Assembly (NCBI RefSeq): GCF_030145185.1
Contig: NZ_JAQYWB010000054.1
Coordinates: forward strand, 1 to 39,230
DNA length: 39,230 bases
From: Desulfoluna sp.
GTDB lineage: Bacteria > Desulfobacterota > Desulfobacteria > Desulfobacterales > Desulfolunaceae
Reading direction: 5' to 3'
Positions 33,093-39,230 of this stretch are shown here, one piece after another. Position 1 is the stretch's first letter. Each line of letters starts with the position of its first letter. A program made the translations under genes and the position numbers. Below the pieces are notes generated by a model. It was not told where the DNA came from. It saw nothing but the letters and a program-made list of their open reading frames with translations, and ran no database searches.

Positions 33093-34757
33093 ATGCGCAG
33101 CAAGGGACGAATGTTAAAAATGGCCGTGTTGACCGGTCTGATGTTTATGTGGTGTGCCGCCGCCTGGGCCGCACCGCAGGTAAGCCTTAAAACCCCCACC
33201 CCCAAGGCGGGGGAGACCTTGGAAATCACCGGGCAGATTGCCCCTGGTGAAGAGCTTTACCTTGTGGTGAGTTCGTCAAAATTGTTCAAGGCCTCGGACT
33301 CTTTGGGCTCTGAGGAAGCCACCAAACTGGGTAAAAAGTTTGGCGACACAGAAATTCCCCCTGTTTTCTATGCTCTTACCAGTAACCCTGCGGCTCTGGC
33401 CACCCCGAAAACGGTCTCCAAGGGCCAGTGGTTCGCCCCTTTCAGGTGGGATGTCGAAGTCAATAAGATCAACCCGTGGGAGTCCATCCCCGAGGAGGTG
33501 AAAAGCAAGCTGGGTTCCGTCTCCACCGCCGCTCAGTGGAAATTTCTCACCTTTACCCATGAGGACAAGTTCGGCATTAACACGATCTCAAAAGAGCGCC
33601 CCGTCGGTGGCGGGAACGCCCGTATGATCATGGGTGACGACCCTGCAAAGAGCTGGAACAAGGACGCGTCTGTCACCCTGGATAAGACCACGGGTCAGTT
33701 CACCGCCTCATTTAAGGTGAGCAAGATCATTGCTCCGGATACCATACTGGACGTTTTTGTAAACGGCGAAAAAGTCGGTGAAACCTCCATTCAGAAGCGC
33801 GGCTTCTACTTTCGCATCGGCGGCACCTACATGAACCCCCTGGTGGTTTTTCTGGGGGCCGTGTTGATCGGATGCATGTTTGTTATCGTGGGGGCCGCCG
33901 GTGGTCTCTTTACCGCTGCCTTTCAGATTACCCTTATCGGCACCCAGGGCATGGTGGGCGTCAACGCCGCCAACGCCGTGAAGCCCACCAACCTTTTTTT
34001 AAGCCTCTGCTCTCCCATCACCGGGGTCTACTCCTATTTTAAAGAGGGGCGCTTCGCCTGGCCAGTGGCCCTGTTCTTTGTTGCCGGTATTTTGCTGGGA
34101 GCCTTCTGGATCGGCCCCACCTATTCTGCCAAGTACCTTCCCATGAAAGCGTACAAGTTTTATCTCGGCTTTTTCTGCCTGCTTCTCTTTATCAAGCTCT
34201 GGTACGAATCCACCCAAAAGTCCATCAACAAAAACAAGGCTGTGAAGGCCATCGTTAAGAAGTTTGATGTGGAGATGGCCGCTGCCAAGAAAGAGGGCCG
34301 TGCGGCCAACATGGGTAAAGTGGTCCTGGAAAAAGGGTGGAACGCCACCAACATTCATTTCTCGTTCTGGGGAGAGGCCTTCCATGCCAACCCCATCGCC
34401 CTTTTCTTCGGTGGGATTGTTATCGGCTGTATCGCCTCTGCCTTTGGCGTGGGCGGCGGGTTTATGCTGGTGCCCTTTATGACCACCATCATGGGATATC
34501 CAATGTACCTGGCCGTGCCCATCTCCCTTTGCGGCACCTTTGGAACTTCCGTGGGCGGGATTTCGCGCTATATTCTCTCAGGCTACTCTCCCGATTGGAT
34601 CATGGCCGCCCTCATTGCTGTGGGATCCATCATTGGTGGAAAAATCGGGCCTAAAATTCAGAAGAAGCTCCCCGAAATTTTTCTGAAACGTGCCCTTGCA
34701 TTGATTCTCCTGATCGTGTTTCTTAAATACACCAACGCGATCCCTTTTCTCCGATAG
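33093..34757 (+). CDS. TauE/SafE (TSUP) family anion exporter with large periplasmic domain
   Basis: A 554-residue protein; ATG 33093 follows GGAGGAGA. The signal peptide (LKMAVLTGLMFMWCAAAWAA) is followed by a periplasmic beta-rich domain of about 220 residues (APQVSLKTPTPKAGETLEI onward). From about residue 249 there are two blocks of membrane helices of the TSUP type, the first with AAGGLFTAAFQITLIGTQG and the second with ASAFGVGGGFMLVPFMTTIM, the internally repeated family signature. A cytoplasmic charged loop (KAIVKKFDVEMAAAKKEGR) separates them. TSUP proteins export sulfite, sulfoacetate or other organosulfur anions; substrate is not readable. It is the first gene of a two-gene unit with the DUF169 gene, 110 bp apart, behind a sigma-54-type promoter. 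Confidence 0.88.
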   Translation: MRSKGRMLKMAVLTGLMFMWCAAAWAAPQVSLKTPTPKAGETLEITGQIAPGEELYLVVSSSKLFKASDSLGSEEATKLGKKFGDTEIPPVFYALTSNPAALATPKTVSKGQWFAPFRWDVEVNKINPWESIPEEVKSKLGSVSTAAQWKFLTFTHEDKFGINTISKERPVGGGNARMIMGDDPAKSWNKDASVTLDKTTGQFTASFKVSKIIAPDTILDVFVNGEKVGETSIQKRGFYFRIGGTYMNPLVVFLGAVLIGCMFVIVGAAGGLFTAAFQITLIGTQGMVGVNAANAVKPTNLFLSLCSPITGVYSYFKEGRFAWPVALFFVAGILLGAFWIGPTYSAKYLPMKAYKFYLGFFCLLLFIKLWYESTQKSINKNKAVKAIVKKFDVEMAAAKKEGRAANMGKVVLEKGWNATNIHFSFWGEAFHANPIALFFGGIVIGCIASAFGVGGGFMLVPFMTTIMGYPMYLAVPISLCGTFGTSVGGISRYILSGYSPDWIMAALIAVGSIIGGKIGPKIQKKLPEIFLKRALALILLIVFLKYTNAIPFLR

Positions 34758-34825
34758 GGCGAGAAAGATATGTGTTACGCCGTGGAGATATCGCTGACTG
34801 AACGTCGGCTGAACATAACGATTCC

Positions 34826-34846
34826 GGCCCCCTTCAAACGGGGGCC
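34826..34846 (+). promoter_or_regulatory. Intercistronic GC hairpin between TSUP and DUF169 genes
   Basis: GGCCCCC-TTCAAAC-GGGGGCC is a perfect 7-bp GC stem not followed by a T run. It ends 21 bp before the DUF169 start codon and its ribosome site. It could stabilise the upstream or downstream message or act as a weak attenuator. Confidence 0.5.
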
Positions 34847-34867
34847 GCACATCCCAGGAGGTTTATC

Positions 34868-35650
34868 ATGAACTATACCGAAGCACATAATTCCTTTATC
34901 TGGAACTTTCGCCTTGATTTCGACCCTGTCGGCATTCGCTATATCTTTGATGAAGAAGAGATCGCAACGCTTCCTGTCACCCACAGGTCCAAAGCAAAAA
35001 TTTCCTATTGTATGCATCTGGCAGCGGCCCGTTCTGCAAGGCACAGCCTCTTTATGGCCCCGGATCGTCTCCTCTGCAAAAATGCCCAGCCTGTCTTTGG
35101 CTTTCGAGAGCTTACCAGGGAGGTGGACGGCAAGAACCACGAAAAATACCTCCTTGATCCAGAACTCTCCTGGGACGCACCCCAACAGAAAGCAAGGCTT
35201 GAGGTGGGTGCCTGCAAGGGCATCTTCATGGCACCCCTGGACACCTTCGATGATGCAGGTATCGATCCCCATGTGGTCTTCATCATGGCGGTGCCCTTTC
35301 AGGCGTATCACATTATGAATGATTACATGGGTGCCACCGGGAAACCCAATTTGACCCTTTTTACTACCCCCAACTCGGCGGTTTGCTCAGGCAGCGTTTA
35401 CGCATACAACAACAACACCCTGAACATGACCACCATGTGCGCAGGGGCCAAGTCTTCCGGTAAGTCCGAAATGAACTACATGAATGTTTTCGTGCCCGGA
35501 ACTCAGATCCTCGATACCGCAGCTCAGCTCCAGAAGCGAATCGATGAGACCGGCGGTCCTTCTCTCCTTGGCAAGGGCGGTCAGCCCTGGCCCGGTCTGG
35601 ATGTCTGCTCCGGCTGCCCCATGGTGAGATTTGAGAAGGTTGAAAAGTAA
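34868..35650 (+). CDS. DUF169 family protein
   Basis: A 260-residue cytoplasmic protein; ATG 34868 follows AGGAGG. The sequence matches the DUF169 pattern: DFDPVGIRYIFDEEE near the N-terminus, SYCMHLAAARSARHSLFMAP, GACKGIFMAPLDTF, PNSAVCSGSVYAYNNN, TMCAGAKSSGKSEMNY, and a final VCSGCPMVRFEK. Several cysteines (in YCM, ACKG, VCSG, MCAG and CSGC) are conserved-looking and could bind metal or a cofactor. DUF169 genes are frequent in anaerobes and methanogens and have no established reaction. Coupling with a TSUP exporter under the same promoter suggests a shared role in handling a sulfur or organic anion (inference). A good terminator follows at 35675-35697. Confidence 0.88.
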   Translation: MNYTEAHNSFIWNFRLDFDPVGIRYIFDEEEIATLPVTHRSKAKISYCMHLAAARSARHSLFMAPDRLLCKNAQPVFGFRELTREVDGKNHEKYLLDPELSWDAPQQKARLEVGACKGIFMAPLDTFDDAGIDPHVVFIMAVPFQAYHIMNDYMGATGKPNLTLFTTPNSAVCSGSVYAYNNNTLNMTTMCAGAKSSGKSEMNYMNVFVPGTQILDTAAQLQKRIDETGGPSLLGKGGQPWPGLDVCSGCPMVRFEKVEK

Positions 35651-35674
35651 GTTTGCAAGGGGATTCTTTGGAGC

Positions 35675-35697
35675 GCCGCACTCCGGTGCGGCTTTTT
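35675..35697 (+). terminator. Intrinsic terminator of the TSUP-DUF169 unit
   Basis: GCCGCAC-TCCG-GTGCGGC is followed by TTTTT, 25 bp after the DUF169 stop. The same hairpin recurs at 35906-35928. Confidence 0.85.
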
Positions 35698-35698
35698 C

Positions 35699-35855
35699 CT
35701 CGCTCCCAGGCTCTGCCTGGGTGTGTGGAGAGCAAGGCTCCGCCTTGCCGGGTTGGGGTGTGGCAAAAGGTAACCCCATTTCATCGGTTTCGGTGAACTC
35801 GAACATGGAGGCAGATCCTCCGGTAGAGCGTTACCAGGCGGAGCCTGGGAACGAG
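35699..35855 (+). repeat. 157-bp repetitive element with CCAGGC...GCCTGG inverted ends
   Basis: CTCGCTCCCAGGCTCTGCCT at the left and CCAGGCGGAGCCTGGGAACG at the right are inverted copies of a ~22-bp palindrome-containing end. Internal words (AGCAAGGCTCCGCCTTGC) repeat the GGCTCCGCC motif. A related block is at 39118-39169. Such sequences are common REP-like elements. Confidence 0.65.
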
Positions 35856-35905
35856 CCCGATTGCATCGGGGGGGGACCGGGGATCGCAACGGTATTCGTT
35901 TGAAT

Positions 35906-35928
35906 GCCGCACTCCGGTGCGGCTTTTT
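35906..35928 (+). terminator. Second copy of the intrinsic terminator hairpin
   Basis: GCCGCAC-TCCG-GTGCGGC and TTTTT are identical to 35675-35697. It ends only 9 bp before the ATG at 35938, so it shields the next gene from read-through, and that gene needs a start of transcription overlapping the hairpin or read-through of it. Confidence 0.7.
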
Positions 35929-35937
35929 GAGGTTTTT

Positions 35938-36540
35938 ATGGATGCATTAAGTAATCTGTTGGATATGGGCGCGGAGTGGGTTTTTGGCGGGCTGGTGATC
36001 CCGCTGATGAAGTGCCTGGCCTCGTTGATCAGCCTGTGTTTTGTTCCTGTTTCCGGTCTGTCGCCAGCTTGGCAGATCTGTGTGGCGGCGCTTCTGGGCG
36101 CGCTGCTCTCCATGGCGTTGACCCGGATGCGGAAAGGGGGGGAGGCCACCGAGGCCGAGGGGCGGTTTAAAGAACGCCTGGCCGCCAAACGAAGCGCGTG
36201 CGAGATTGATGACAAGGCGGTGCGAAGTGCGGTATATAAGGGGCTGGATCAAGAAGCCGATGAGGCGTATGAGCACGTGATGCTGGATACGTTTTTTGAA
36301 ATGGGCGTCACCTATCTGTTTCCCATGTTTCTTTTCCTGCTTTGGATTGAATACCATGCCTTCTCTCCGGATCAACTGGAGTTGCTCACGGGCAGCCGGG
36401 GGCTGGTGCTGCCCGGGGGTCCGCAAACCATCGGGGCTGGGGCGTTGTATCTTTATCTTTATAATTTTACGTTGATCACGGCAGCATTGGGGCGATGGGG
36501 GATGAAGAAGGGGAAGAGGGCGATAGGCGATAGGCAATAG
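35938..36540 (+). CDS. Hypothetical membrane protein with cytoplasmic charged loop
   Basis: A 200-residue protein; ATG 35938 follows TGAGGT. Hydrophobic segments are at about 17-39, 45-64, 113-133 and 158-180; residues 66-108 form a charged, helical loop ([20 protein letters not shown]). The spacing of TM pair, charged coil and two TM recalls small Oxa1-superfamily or flotation-type proteins, but no motif settles it; I treat the function as unknown. The last residues (KRAIGDRQ) are encoded by the first units of the GGCRATA array, so the original stop has probably been lost to the array. The hairpin 9 bp upstream leaves its promoter unclear. Confidence 0.7.
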   Translation: MDALSNLLDMGAEWVFGGLVIPLMKCLASLISLCFVPVSGLSPAWQICVAALLGALLSMALTRMRKGGEATEAEGRFKERLAAKRSACEIDDKAVRSAVYKGLDQEADEAYEHVMLDTFFEMGVTYLFPMFLFLLWIEYHAFSPDQLELLTGSRGLVLPGGPQTIGAGALYLYLYNFTLITAALGRWGMKKGKRAIGDRQ

Positions 36541-36679
36541 GCGATAGGCAATAGGCAATAGGCGATAGGCGATAGGCAATAGGCGATAGGCAATAGGCAA
36601 TAGGCGATAGGCGATAGGCAATAGGCAATAGGCCATGGGCGATAGGTCATAGGCGATAGGTCATAGGCGAGGGGCGAGG
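36519..36679 (+). repeat. GGCRATA heptamer tandem array
   Basis: Sixteen uninterrupted 7-bp units, GGCGATA or GGCAATA, run from 36519 to 36630. Seven degenerate units (GGCCATG, GGTCATA, GGCGAGG) continue to 36679. The G/A variants follow the order GGAGAA-GGAGAA-GGAA, a 42-bp higher-order period. Both strands remain open through it, which generates spurious long reading frames. A shorter relative is at 38879-38908. Confidence 0.92.
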
Positions 36680-36852
36680 AGTCGCTCGACCATCCATTAT
36701 AAAAAAGCCATGCGCCTGTGGCGACATCTTAAGCTTTCAGGGCTCCCATCCTCTTGATCGTTACAATAGCGGGTATATCCGGTCACGGTGGGAAAGAGTG
36801 GCGGTTTGCCGGAATTTAATTCATTCTCATCATTTCGGGCTTCCCGATGAAA

Positions 36853-36880
36853 GATGGGCACGCTTCGCGCTTTGCCCATC
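36853..36880 (+). repeat. REP-like hairpin
   Basis: GATGGGCA-CGCTTCGCGCTT-TGCCCATC followed by CTACG is a very widespread bacterial repetitive sequence type. The rest of 36680-36924 shows no gene; the promoter of the following unit should lie here. Confidence 0.65.
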
Positions 36881-36924
36881 CTACGGAGCCTTCGTGGTGC
36901 TGCCGGTGAAAGGACCTCTACAGC

Positions 36925-37389
36925 ATGATACGCATTGTCAGTCTTTTTGTTTTCTTTTTTTTCCTGGCGGCCTTACCGGCCCATGCCACCCAGGGCCATG
37001 GGGGGATTGAGGGCATCCTGGTTCACCAGGCGGCCCACCTTCTTTTTGCGCTGGCCATGGGGTTTCTGGCGTTTCGTATCAAGCGGGATGAATTGCGTGT
37101 TCAAAAGGGGTGGCGCAATGTTCAGTATGCGGCCTTTCTTTTTATCCTCTGGAATGTGGATGTGATTTTTGTGCATTTTGTGGATGAACAGGTGGCGCTT
37201 GTCACGGTTGAGCGCCTATCCACCGGCCAGCTTCATCTCATCTCATCGATTCCGGGGCTTGCCAGTGTTTATTATATCGCCAAGCTCGACCATCTTCTCT
37301 GTGTGCCTGCCATTGTCTTTCTCTGGGTGGGGCTTTGCCAGCTTGTGAACCAGACATTGGCGCGCAGGGATCAGGGGAGAGCGTCATGA
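36925..37389 (+). CDS. Small membrane protein, partner of the histidine kinase
   Basis: A 154-residue protein; ATG 36925 is preceded by AAAGGA. A signal-like N-terminus (MIRIVSLFVFFFFLAALPAHA) is followed by HGGIEGILVHQAAHLLFALA, a helix with three histidines that could hold metal or heme, then TM segments at about 65-82 (YAAFLFILWNVDVIFVHF) and 122-143. The loop LSTGQLHLISSIPG is likely extracytoplasmic. Family not recognised. The stop overlaps the kinase start by 4 bp (ATGA), so the two are translationally coupled, and this protein probably provides or modulates sensory input (inference). Confidence 0.8.
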   Translation: MIRIVSLFVFFFFLAALPAHATQGHGGIEGILVHQAAHLLFALAMGFLAFRIKRDELRVQKGWRNVQYAAFLFILWNVDVIFVHFVDEQVALVTVERLSTGQLHLISSIPGLASVYYIAKLDHLLCVPAIVFLWVGLCQLVNQTLARRDQGRAS

Positions 37390-38873
37390 TCGTCTCTTCT
37401 TTTCCCATCATCAGCGTGGATCTCGTCGGTTCTCTGCTGATGATTGTGTTTTCTCTTCTCTGCTTTGAGCGCATGGTGCGGCTCACCTCCCTGGACAAAG
37501 AGAACATCCTCTGGACCTATCTTCTTTTTGTCTGCGCAGCCCTCTCCATTTTTGCCGTCTCTCGATCCGCGGGTCATATCGTCAAGCAACTTCTTTTTTT
37601 GATTGAGGTCCCGGGGGTGTGGGAGCATATTCGTCCCTTCAGTGGCTCGGTGAATACCCTGACCTTTATCCTTGTGGCCTCGGTGACCGTTTTTTTCGAG
37701 CGGGTCTGGGTGATCAACCGCGCGATTCTAAAAGATCGCAGGGCCTTGAGACAGGCCCATGAAGAGCTCTCCTGGCTTAACCGTAACCTGGAGGCCCGGG
37801 TGGATGAGCGCACCCAAGCCCTGGCCGTGTCGGAGAAGAAGTATCGCAGGATGTTCGAACTCTCCGAGGACATGATCCTGGTGACTTCCGGTGAGGGGCA
37901 GATCCTGGCTCTGAACCCGGCCGGGGTGGCCCAGCTGGAAGACGGATCGCGACTGGGGCCAGGGGCCTCTTTGGGGGCGCTTTTTGTCCATGGAGACGCG
38001 TTTGACTCGATTTTGGAGACCCTCTCCCGGGAAGGCCGGATCAGAAACAGCGAGGTGACCTTAAGAGGGGTGGGGGGCCGTCCCTTTCGCGCGCTGGTGA
38101 GTGGCGTCACCCTCACGGACGTGGACAGTCGGGAAGGGACCCTTCTGTTTATGGTGCGGGACGTGGATGAGACCCTTACCCTGCGGGAAAAGATGGCCAC
38201 CACCGAAAAACTGGCGGCCGTGGGGGAGCTCTCTGCGGGCGTGGCCCATGAAGTGAACAACCCCCTGGGCATTATTCTCGGCTACACCCAGCTCCTCAAA
38301 CGAAGCGCCGAGGATGAGAGCACCCTCAAAGAAGATCTTACCGTCATTGAAAAACACGTCATCGGCTGCAAAAAGGTGGTGGAGTCCCTGCTGAACTTTG
38401 CCCGGAGCGGTCCCTCTGAAAAAAGTCCCTGCCATCTTCATCGGATCATCGAGGAGGTTCTTGCTTTTACCCGCCACCAGGCCGAAATGGATGGGATCCA
38501 GGTGGTCACTGAACTGGCCGATACCCTGCCGGAGATCTATGCCGACGCGGAAAAGATCAAGCAGGTGCTTATTAATCTCATCATCAACGCCGTTCACGCC
38601 ATCGATGGAAAAGGCGAGATCCACGTCACCACAGGCCTGGAGGAGCCAGGCACCGTGTTTATCACCGTGGCTGACACCGGCTCCGGCATGGACGCAGACA
38701 TCCGCTCCCGAGTCTTTGACCCCTTCTTCACCACCAAACCCACGGGCACCGGCACCGGCCTTGGCCTCTCCGTGAGCTACGGCATTATAAAAAACCATGG
38801 AGGCGAGATCGATGTCATCAGCACCCCCGGCAAGGGGACGGCGTTTACGATCCATTTGCCGACAGCAGGTTAA
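37386..38873 (+). CDS. Membrane-bound PAS sensor histidine kinase
   Basis: A 495-residue kinase starting at 37386, with GGGGAGA 4-5 nt upstream and a 4-bp overlap with the previous gene. The N-terminal membrane part has helices at about 10-28, 42-60 and 90-110. A coiled coil (115-150, [20 protein letters not shown]) leads to a PAS domain (about 152-262). The dimerisation domain carries the phosphoacceptor His288 in [16 protein letters not shown]. The ATPase domain has the N box ([14 protein letters not shown]), G1 DTGSGM (430-435), F box FDPFFTTK and G2 GTGTGLGL (453-460), all intact. It should autophosphorylate and pass phosphate to a response regulator; none is adjacent, so the cognate partner lies outside the window. 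Confidence 0.93.
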   Translation: MIVSSFPIISVDLVGSLLMIVFSLLCFERMVRLTSLDKENILWTYLLFVCAALSIFAVSRSAGHIVKQLLFLIEVPGVWEHIRPFSGSVNTLTFILVASVTVFFERVWVINRAILKDRRALRQAHEELSWLNRNLEARVDERTQALAVSEKKYRRMFELSEDMILVTSGEGQILALNPAGVAQLEDGSRLGPGASLGALFVHGDAFDSILETLSREGRIRNSEVTLRGVGGRPFRALVSGVTLTDVDSREGTLLFMVRDVDETLTLREKMATTEKLAAVGELSAGVAHEVNNPLGIILGYTQLLKRSAEDESTLKEDLTVIEKHVIGCKKVVESLLNFARSGPSEKSPCHLHRIIEEVLAFTRHQAEMDGIQVVTELADTLPEIYADAEKIKQVLINLIINAVHAIDGKGEIHVTTGLEEPGTVFITVADTGSGMDADIRSRVFDPFFTTKPTGTGTGLGLSVSYGIIKNHGGEIDVISTPGKGTAFTIHLPTAG

Positions 38874-38878
38874 AAACA

Positions 38879-39169
38879 GGCAATGGGCAATGGGCGATAG
38901 GCAATAGGAAAAACCTGGCTCTGAGGCATGCCTCAGCAAAAAGAGCTGCGACGGAGCACGGTGCGTAGAGGCGGCTGTCACGACACCCGCATTGTTCGAG
39001 TTTTCGACGGTGTGGCCTTTCGGGCGCGCCGTGCTCCGCCGCGGCATTCATGCGACACCGATGGAGAGATGTGACTCGTATGCATAAGAGATCGGGCGCG
39101 TGACGATTTTTTTATTTCGTTCCCAGGCTCCGCCTGGTAATGCCTCCCCGGAGGCTCTGCCTCCATGCG
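38879..39169. repeat. Terminal repeat cluster
   Basis: In order: a short GGCRATA-like run (38879-38908); the perfect 16-bp palindrome CTGAGGCATGCCTCAG (38921-38936); inverted G-type hairpins GCGACGGAGCACGGTGCG (38947-38964) and GGCGCGCCGTGCTCCGCCGC (39023-39042), which could pair over about 60 bp; and a REP-like block TTCCCAGGCTCCGCCTGG with GGAGGCTCTGCCTCC (39118-39169). No gene is seen from 38874 to the window end. Confidence 0.6.
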
Positions 39170-39230
39170 TGAAGCCCAGCAACCGATGCGTTTCATCCCT
39201 TCGTTGCGGCTTTTCATAAAGCAAGTCGCC

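Noticed and set aside
35947-36636. Long minus-strand frame with YRLLPIA repeats
   Set aside because: It is generated by the GGCRATA array staying open in all frames and runs antisense to a better-supported membrane protein.
36519-36679. Tandem repeats as a CRISPR array
   Set aside because: The unit is 7 bp without spacers and no cas gene is present; it is a simple tandem array.
1-39230. tRNA or rRNA genes
   Set aside because: No cloverleaf with a T-loop GTTCRANNC and no rRNA-like segment was found on either strand.

Overview
The window looks like a chromosomal stretch of an anaerobic, sulfate-reducing-type Desulfobacterota (deltaproteobacterial) bacterium. This is inferred from the gene mix (a TSUP anion exporter next to a DUF169 protein behind a sigma-54-type promoter, a PAS histidine kinase, an AMP-forming acyl-CoA synthetase) and from the many short intergenic repeats; there is no rRNA or tRNA gene to fix taxonomy. 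About a quarter of the window is non-coding and most of that is repeats, so it reads as an accessory, often rearranged region rather than a tight core operon block.

Layout. 1-3.7 kb: a small membrane protein, an acyl-CoA synthetase-like enzyme (minus strand) and nested miniature transposon-like elements. 3.7-8 kb: a secreted protein, a Blc-type lipocalin, a metallo-beta-lactamase-fold hydrolase and a truncated second lipocalin copy; the two lipocalin copies with their upstream DNA form a direct duplication around the hydrolase. 8.1-14.1 kb: a single 1982-residue DUF4011 / SF1 helicase / Vsr-like nuclease / DUF3320 protein of a type linked to phage defence, with its own promoter. 14.1-20.2 kb: a higBA toxin-antitoxin relic, two lipoprotein genes sharing a promoter/dyad module, a recently inserted IS4-family element with a frameshifted transposase, and a LuxR-type regulator. 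20.2-26.5 kb: repeat-rich DNA with an intact parDE-like module and relics of two more copies, an SRPBCC-SDR fusion enzyme, a chalcone-isomerase-like exported protein, a small membrane protein and a free-standing three-domain S1 protein. 26.7-31.9 kb: a 1717-residue exonuclease-RecQ-UvrD fusion. 32.1-35.7 kb: a flavin-binding split-barrel protein and the sigma-54-type TSUP-DUF169 unit with an intrinsic terminator. 35.9-39.2 kb: a membrane protein, a GGCRATA heptamer tandem array, then a two-gene unit of a small membrane protein and an orphan histidine kinase.

The less expected content is in how the small elements relate to genes. Two miniature elements can be delimited because their empty sites exist elsewhere in the window. 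One hairpin repeat family keeps its stems while changing their sequence. Another repeat family is found beside nearly every toxin-antitoxin module or relic. A dyad lies at the same distance from the -10 of two lipoprotein promoters flanking the LuxR/IS region. The two genome-maintenance-like giants (DUF4011 helicase-nuclease and exonuclease-RecQ-UvrD) are not co-transcribed and no multi-gene defence operon is visible.
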